Shown here: piece by piece, positions 56,360 through 64,000 of the stretch | Layout of the letters: each line of letters opens with the position of its first letter | How positions within the stretch are numbered: position 1 is the stretch's first letter | NCBI RefSeq assembly: GCF_027596085.1 | Contig: NC_072465.1 | Coordinates: 17,376,207-17,440,206, forward strand | Direction: 5' to 3' | DNA length: 64,000 bases | From: Anoplopoma fimbria | Lineage: Eukaryota; Chordata; Actinopteri; Perciformes; Anoplopomatidae | Translations under genes and position numbers: made by a program | The notes under the pieces: generated by a model | The model's database searches: none | The model's input: the letters and a program-made list of their open reading frames with translations, nothing else | Told to the model about the DNA's origin: nothing

Positions 56360-58009
56360 GGAGCTGGATGTACGACTCATCACACTCCCCCTGTCTACCT
56401 TTCCACACCACCTCCTAAACACTGCAACCCTCCATTTAGGGGAATGACTCCAGTTAGAAACATGAAATGATCTTAACGGACAAGACAGATACTGCAACCA
56501 AAAGCAACAGCATCAAACAGTTTCTATGTAACTGTTGGGGAAAAAAACACAATATTTATTGTAGGTTGTAAAAAGTAATTCTTTGTACCTACCTAGAAAA
56601 CATGTTTTTTTTGTGAATAGGTAAATTTGTGCAAATATTGTTATTATATTATTGTTAGTGTTATTGTTTATTACAATGTGTTATTATGTTAAGAATATCT
56701 TTATGTTTGGTGTTTTTGAAAAACGGCAACAATAACCGAGGACTTGGGGAGTATTCACAGATGGACAAGGACCGATGAACATGCATTCAGAAAACTGTTA
56801 CAGGCGACCATGTTGGATCACTTGACTGCTGGCAGTATTCAGTGTCTAAGCTGGAAGTCGAATCGCTGGTTCAGAGAAATTCTCGAACTTCCATAAACTT
56901 CCTCACCAGAACTTTCTACTGTATATCAGACAGTTTTGTTTCACTGCAAGATACGAGCAGCTAACAGAATGATCGCCGCATTTCTTGGGACACGTAAGCA
57001 TCAGAAGAAATGCCAACAGACTGCAGCTGTGACAACATGTCACGGTCAAACAGTCGCATGTTAATGAAAGTTCTCTGTGGCAGGTGATTTGCTCTCCTTT
57101 AATGTTTGTGGTCCAGCCTGGCCTCAAGTAATGATGACATCACCCTATCAAACTCTTCCAAAATCAACTGCTGCCAAGTGTTTTGTTTATATGTGAATAT
57201 CACATCTCAATGTTGTATCCTTAACAATCGTGATCTTTGTGATAAGCTGTGTTTTGGGGGAAAAGGGTCCTTTAACGACACAAAAAGCTGAAAATATAAC
57301 ATTGCCTTCTCTTTTCTCTTTCGAGATAAGAAATTCCAGCAGGCAGCTATATGTGAGTTTGTGACAGTTTGTGATTTAAGAAAAAAAAAAGACACAAAGC
57401 ACCTTCTGTTGCCAAATTGGTAATCTTGATAAAACGGTAAATACTTCACATGCATCTGTGGCATATGCAGTGTATTCTGTAAGGCAGAGCATGTAGTTTG
57501 TATGCTCTAAGGTTTTTTTTGGCTCTCAATGAATCCAAAGGTTGCATTCCTGCCAGTTTCATGCTAAATATTGGTTTCTCTGAGTGAATATTTATCATTA
57601 ATCATGTAACGTCTACGCTTCTGTTAACTTACAGTGACAAATGGTTCTGTATTTTCTGTATCAGCTGGTTAACTACAGTCAGCAATTTTTTTGTCAATCC
57701 AAAGCAGTGATATACTGCTTTCATATGTGCCACATAATCCATATAAAACTTCCATACAGTGAAACAAAAGTCACAACAACCACAAACATGCTGATCACCA
57801 CTAAACCTGAAGAGAAACATGTACCAAAATCTTCAGAAGGTGGCTATTCATTGTGCATGGCATGTACAGTGTAATGTATATGGTATTTGTCTAAAATGCT
57901 ACGTTACTGTGGATGTCAGTGAATGTCTTTCTCGTTGTGGGAATATGGAAATACTATCAGTGCAAGAAAGATGCTGAAAGTACAAAAGGGTCAGAGTGTG
58001 CTTTTAGAT

Positions 58010-58014
<5 letters not shown>

Positions 58015-58059
<45 letters not shown>

Positions 58060-58069
58060 CTCTCTCTCT
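58015..58069. repeat. (TC)n microsatellite, one interruption
   Basis: About twenty TC units, then gcctctctctctctt, in the sema3f 3'UTR. Confidence 0.95.
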
Positions 58070-58234
58070 TTGTTTGTCTCTTGTTCTCTATTTTTTTTCT
58101 CTCTTCTCAAAAAGATGCATATATTTCAAACATGTGCATCTATTTTATTTTCTCTGTTTGGCAGACTTTGCTCTGGGTCATTGAGGTAAAGTAGTGTATG
58201 ATATAATGCACAGTTGATGTTATTGTAATGATGT

Positions 58235-58257
58235 AAAAAAAAAAAAAAAAAAAAAAA
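58235..58257 (+). repeat. Genomic A23 tract
   Basis: Twenty-three consecutive A in the sema3f 3'UTR, about 35 bp upstream of the first poly(A) signal. In oligo-dT based data this could act as an internal priming site and give a false 3' end. Confidence 0.9.
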
Positions 58258-58292
58258 TTACCATCTTTTCTTCCTCATCAATGTTGCTGACT

Positions 58293-58298
58293 AATAAA
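58293..58298 (+). terminator. sema3f: Polyadenylation signal of sema3f (preferred)
   Basis: AATAAA in gactaataaattaaagc, in unique sequence, the first canonical signal well inside the 3'UTR. Preferred because it precedes the interspersed repeat. Confidence 0.5.
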
Positions 58299-58411
58299 TT
58301 AAAGCTCTATATTTTATAATAACAGAGATACTGTTCTGTTTGCTCCATAGTCTGCAGGGTTTGTTATGTGATATGTAACACACTGACTTCAGTGCGGTTT
58401 GTGTTTCTGAC

Positions 58412-58815
58412 CACAGTGTAGAAGTAGCATTACCACGCTGTAAATACTCCATTACAAGTAAATGTCTTGCATTGTTACTTTATGTAAATAAAAGTGTATA
58501 ATTATCAGCTAAATGTACTTGATTATCAAAGGTAAAAGAACACAATGCAGAAAAATGGCCCTTTGAAAAATGACCCACATATTAGCTAATTATTTATATA
58601 TTATGAACTTAGCTGTTCAAGTTAAAGCTGTTTTTAAAACTTGTATTAATTGCTCTATAACATTTTATCATGCTTTATAAGCGCAACTATTTTTTTTGTA
58701 AATTAACTTCAGGAAATGTTTTGGACTGTAAGTATAAAGTGAAATGAAATGGAGATATTCAAGAAAAGTACAAGTACCTCAATTAAATGTACTTAGTTGC
58801 ATTCCACCACTGCTG
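58412..58815 (+). repeat. Interspersed repeat family E in the sema3f-gnat1 spacer
   Basis: The words, in order, are tgtagaagtagcattaccac, attacaagtaaatgtcttgc, caatgcagaaaaatggccct, agtataaagtgaaatgaaat, gtacaagtacctcaattaaa and tagttgcattccaccactg. This is the order of a teleost non-coding repeat remembered from other fish genomes. A fragment in opposite sense lies at 52555-52640. Confidence 0.65.
58487..58492 (+). terminator. Alternative polyadenylation signal inside a repeat
   Basis: AATAAA in tatgtaaataaaagtgt, inside repeat family E. It could serve sema3f as a distal signal. Confidence 0.3.
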
Positions 58816-58820
58816 ATTCA
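58811..58820 (+). promoter_or_regulatory. MAF/NRL-like half-site
   Basis: TGCTGATTCA matches the left half and centre of the MARE/NRL element (TGCTGAnTCAGCA) but lacks the right half. It lies about 930 bp upstream of the gnat1 ATG, at the 3' edge of a repeat. NRL is known to activate rod genes. The match is short and could be chance. Confidence 0.2.
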
Positions 58821-59195
58821 CGGTAATGACTCGGGAAGACTGAGGAAAGAGTTAATTTATTCTCAGAGTGTTTTCAACAGACTAACCGTAAAGTTACTGT
58901 AATGGTTAGAAAACCGCTTTGCAATGCTAACACACAGTTACTGCACACGCATACATACATAATTGAAAGTGAGTAGATTAGGATCCTGAACCAGCTTCAG
59001 ATTGAGGTCAATGAGATTTGTCAGGTGAAACTGTAAAGCTCTTTAAGCACTTCAGAGCTCACCCTTCAGTCTGCAGTATCTTATGAGAAATGTCAGTTTA
59101 TCTTTCTTCATTTGGGGACTGGGAGGTGAGGGTCTGGTTATGTTTTTCAGTGAACCCATTTGGTGTGATAGTTTTCCGAGTGTATTCTTTTGTTT

Positions 59196-59201
59196 TAATC
59201 C
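59196..59201 (+). promoter_or_regulatory. CRX/OTX-type site upstream of gnat1
   Basis: TAATCC, the preferred K50 homeodomain core bound by CRX/OTX2 in photoreceptor genes, about 545 bp before the ATG. A hexamer occurs often by chance. Confidence 0.25.
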
Positions 59202-59374
59202 CTCTATTTGACCTCTTTGCAAACACCATACATTCAAGACAACACTAACCCCCACTTCTGGTAAAAAATGTTATGTTGGTCCTGATGTGAGATGAATCTA
59301 GTTTGGGTATCTGAGCATCCAGTCGAGGCACATGCAACACTGAGGACCAAGTTATTTAGCTTCACACGCTTCTC

Positions 59375-59383
59375 TTTTAAAGG
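59375..59383 (+). promoter_or_regulatory. TATA-like element upstream of gnat1
   Basis: TTTTAAAGG about 370 bp upstream of the ATG would place a start site near 59405. A weak TATA variant, unsupported otherwise. Confidence 0.2.
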
Positions 59384-59744
59384 CACCTAAGAACAGCAGA
59401 GAGAGATAAGCACTTGAGCCGATGTTCATCTTCCGCTGAGCGCAGCAAAGTCCCCCTAAAGGTTAGCTCACTCCTGCACCGATGTATGTCCGCTTCTCCT
59501 CACACCTTTGGCTCTGCCCTAAAACACTCCTGTCCTTGTGCTCCATTGGCCCTCCTCAGTCAGGTGGGCAGAGGATGCCCAAAATCCTCTCCTAAGACAG
59601 GAAAATACTCAAACACTCTCCAGTGTTTGCTGCAGCGCAGTTGACGGCACCGGTCAGAAAGGAGGTGATCAGCTAGGACCTACTTCCATTTTTTTTTCTT
59701 ACACTTAGCTTTTGAGCAGAGGGGCCCAAGCCGGGAAGAGTAGG

Positions 59745-62357
<2,613 letters not shown>

Positions 62358-62383
62358 GAGCCATGCTGAGAAACCCAACGAAG

Positions 62384-62472
62384 GTGAGTAAAGTTTGCAT
62401 CGTATTGTAATGATGATTCAGATTCAAACTTTTGGACCAGCGGATAAAGCTTTCTTTCTTTTTATTTTACAG
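62384..62472 (+). other. gnat1: Probable intron in the gnat1 3'UTR
   Basis: Donor aag|gtgagtaaag (gt at 62384-62385) and acceptor tttctttctttttattttacag (ag at 62471-62472) are both strong, and the size fits the other small gnat1 introns. I recall mammalian GNAT1 also having an intron just after the stop. The donor is 26 nt past the stop codon, inside the limit expected to avoid nonsense-mediated decay. Confidence 0.7.
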
Positions 62473-63300
62473 GGTGATGTTGTAGCCCTGTCACATTCCA
62501 CAAATCCCCTCTCAATTCAAACTGAGGAACGAAGATGAAAACTCCCCTCAAACCGTCATCCTCAAACCAGCGAATGCGAAAAAATACAAAACATTTGTTG
62601 TGTTCTAAACCAAGTTGTAGCTTTGACCAAATACTTCGGTCAGATGAGACCAGAAGACAGCTCTTCAGTCAGAAAATCCTGTGCAGATTTCAGATGAGTT
62701 GATTTTTAGTCAAGCTAACTTCTCTCATGAGTCTCTTGAGCTCATCTTTTGGAGGGCTATGCAATATGTAGTTAAGACATTAAAAGCTTCTGTCAGCATA
62801 TAATGATTTCTACTCGCATGTACTTATGTGAGTAGATGTCAGGCTAATGCATATTTGCTCAAGTAACCGGTCAGTATACAGCCAAAAAGCAACAACAGGG
62901 TCTCCCCACCTGCAGACGCACTTCAGCCTGTTAGAGATTTTAAAAGAACTTGTCACTAGAAACGGCTTTGATGTACAGAAACTCTGCAGCACAATTTGAA
63001 ACAAAATTCAAACAGATAAGAAATTGATTTTTTTAGATTTAGAAAATGAAACTTTTTGCAATAGTTGAAAGGGGCCAGTGTAAATAATTAAACTGTTTTC
63101 TATTAGACAGTTCATGAAGGGTGGTGATACCATGTCGATCTGCAACACTGTAGAGTGATACATGAACTTTAACATCAACATGTTTATTTGAATCTACAGG
63201 CATTTGAGCCAACTATCCTGTACAGAAAGAAATATTTGTAAACCTTGACTAAACCTATTAAAGCTTCTGTAGAAAACTGACTACTTTCCCATTTTTCACC

Positions 63301-63306
63301 AATAAA
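63301..63306 (+). terminator. gnat1: Polyadenylation signal of gnat1 (candidate)
   Basis: AATAAA in caccaataaaaaaaccac, the only canonical hexamer noticed in the gnat1 3'UTR. The ATTAAA variants at 62779-62784 and 63257-63262 are alternatives giving shorter transcripts. Confidence 0.5.
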
Positions 63307-63320
63307 AAAACCACACAGCA

Positions 63321-64000
63321 ATGTCTTGTTCATAATTTGTTATTTAATATTTCAGATTCTTTTTTTCAGCATTATGAAACCACTAATGTTTAGAAGTCAA
63401 CACCCTTTAACTTTAATTTCAGACAGACATAATTTGACATTTTGGAAAATACACGTATTTCCTTTTCTTGCCCAACGTCATGTGAGAAGGTTGATACTTC
63501 ATGTCTGTGAGGTAAATTTCAAGCTACAGCCACCATCTCTTTACAGCTGTTGCTTAGCTTAGCACAAACACTGGAAACAGAGGTAAATACCTAGCCTGGC
63601 TCTGTCCAACCAAATCTGCCTACTAGCATCTTAGAAGCTCACTGATTACCACGTTCTTGTTCTTTTTTTTTTTTTAATAGCCTGAGAGCCCTTTCCCCGT
63701 TTCCTGTTTTCCAGTTCACCTAACCAGTTGCTGAGGGTGGATTAACATACAGGGGCCCAGAGATCAATTCCTTTCCAATTCATTTTTGTGTTTTACTAAA
63801 CAAAACTAACAACAAACTGCTGACAAGCGCATGAGCATCACAGAGTCCTGCACGAGTTGCATATATCTGCAATTTCTGGAACACACATTTGTGAAATTAA
63901 ATCATTATGTGATCTGTGTGCAAGCCATTCTAACACATTTACATTTGTGAAACGGGTCCCAAAAATGGTACAAAGTGGCTGTGACCTTTTCATCTAGCTC
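63321..64000. other. Region downstream of gnat1
   Basis: No gene recognised up to the window end. It contains repeat family B copy 4 (63428-63675). In human the next genes after GNAT1 are SLC38A3 and GNAI2; no part of either is seen here. Confidence 0.7.
63428..63675 (+). repeat. Interspersed repeat family B, copy 4
   Basis: The best preserved copy in the window. In order it shows cataatttgacattttggaa, gagaaggttgatacttcatg, tctgtgaggtaaatttcaag, ttgcttagcttagcacaaac, actggaaacagaggtaaata, ctagcctggctctgtccaac and ttagaagctcactgattacc. Non-coding, class undetermined. Confidence 0.7.

Larger units (their letters stand above)
56360..58320 (+). other. sema3f: sema3f 3'UTR (approximate end)
   Basis: About 2 kb of AT-rich sequence after the stop, with no splice-linked coding sequence, a TC microsatellite (58015-58069) and a 23-nt A run (58235-58257). 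The end is placed about 20 nt after AATAAA at 58293. A second signal at 58487 would extend it. Confidence 0.6.
58816..59744 (+). promoter_or_regulatory. gnat1: gnat1 upstream and 5'UTR region
   Basis: About 930 bp between the repeat in the spacer and the gnat1 start codon. It must hold the proximal promoter and leader. Candidate elements are a MAF/NRL-like half-site at 58811-58820, TAATCC at 59196-59201, a TTTTAAAGG TATA-like word at 59375-59383, and an acceptor-like pyrimidine tract ending ag at 59707-59708. No coding exon is seen here. Confidence 0.5.
62358..63320 (+). other. gnat1: gnat1 3'UTR (approximate end)
   Basis: Non-coding. It is probably interrupted by an 89-bp intron (62384-62472). 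Poly(A) candidates are ATTAAA at 62779 and 63257 and AATAAA at 63301. The end given assumes the last one is used. Confidence 0.55.

Noticed and set aside
59712..59744. In-frame extension upstream of the gnat1 start
   Set aside because: It would need a TTG start. All transducin alpha proteins begin at MGAGAS/MGSGAS because glycine 2 must be acylated.

Overview
This is a bony-fish (teleost, probably percomorph) nuclear genome window. The evidence is two vertebrate genes with GT-AG introns, long TG/CA microsatellites typical of fish introns, and several diverged interspersed repeats that resemble families common in spiny-rayed fish. There are no prokaryotic, viral or CRISPR features.

Layout. 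Bases 1-9860 are intergenic, with no gene recognised and two old repeat clusters. From about 9.88 kb to 58.3 kb the plus strand carries sema3f (semaphorin 3F, a secreted axon and vessel guidance cue): a probable non-coding first exon, then 17 coding exons that join without a frame break into 760 residues plus stop. The signal-peptide exon is split from the rest by a 25.9-kb intron. The remaining coding exons are clustered between 37988 and 56359. Introns hold microsatellites, repeat copies and the decayed 3' end of a LINE-type retrotransposon. After a roughly 2-kb 3'UTR and a short spacer partly filled by a repeat, gnat1 (rod transducin alpha subunit) follows on the same strand at 59745-62357. 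It has 8 coding exons, 350 residues and an additional intron in its 3'UTR. The last 700 bases hold another repeat copy.

How the genes relate. The two products do not act in one pathway: SEMA3F signals through neuropilin-2/plexin-A receptors during development, and GNAT1 couples rhodopsin to phosphodiesterase-6 in rods. Their side-by-side, same-strand order matches SEMA3F-GNAT1 at human 3p21.31, so this is conserved synteny. That order supports both identifications over the other SEMA3/GNAT pairs.

No previously undescribed system was found. The less routine observations are: a short upstream ORF that would cross the first sema3f splice junction and stop 14 nt before the start codon; inverted (plus-then-minus) arrangements of one repeat family at two places; a repeat family with two tandem units; a repeat-derived alternative poly(A) signal between the genes; and a photoreceptor-factor-like motif at a repeat edge upstream of gnat1. 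Exon coordinates rest on reading-frame continuity, splice dinucleotides and remembered family sequences. Repeat family assignments are from memory and were not searched.
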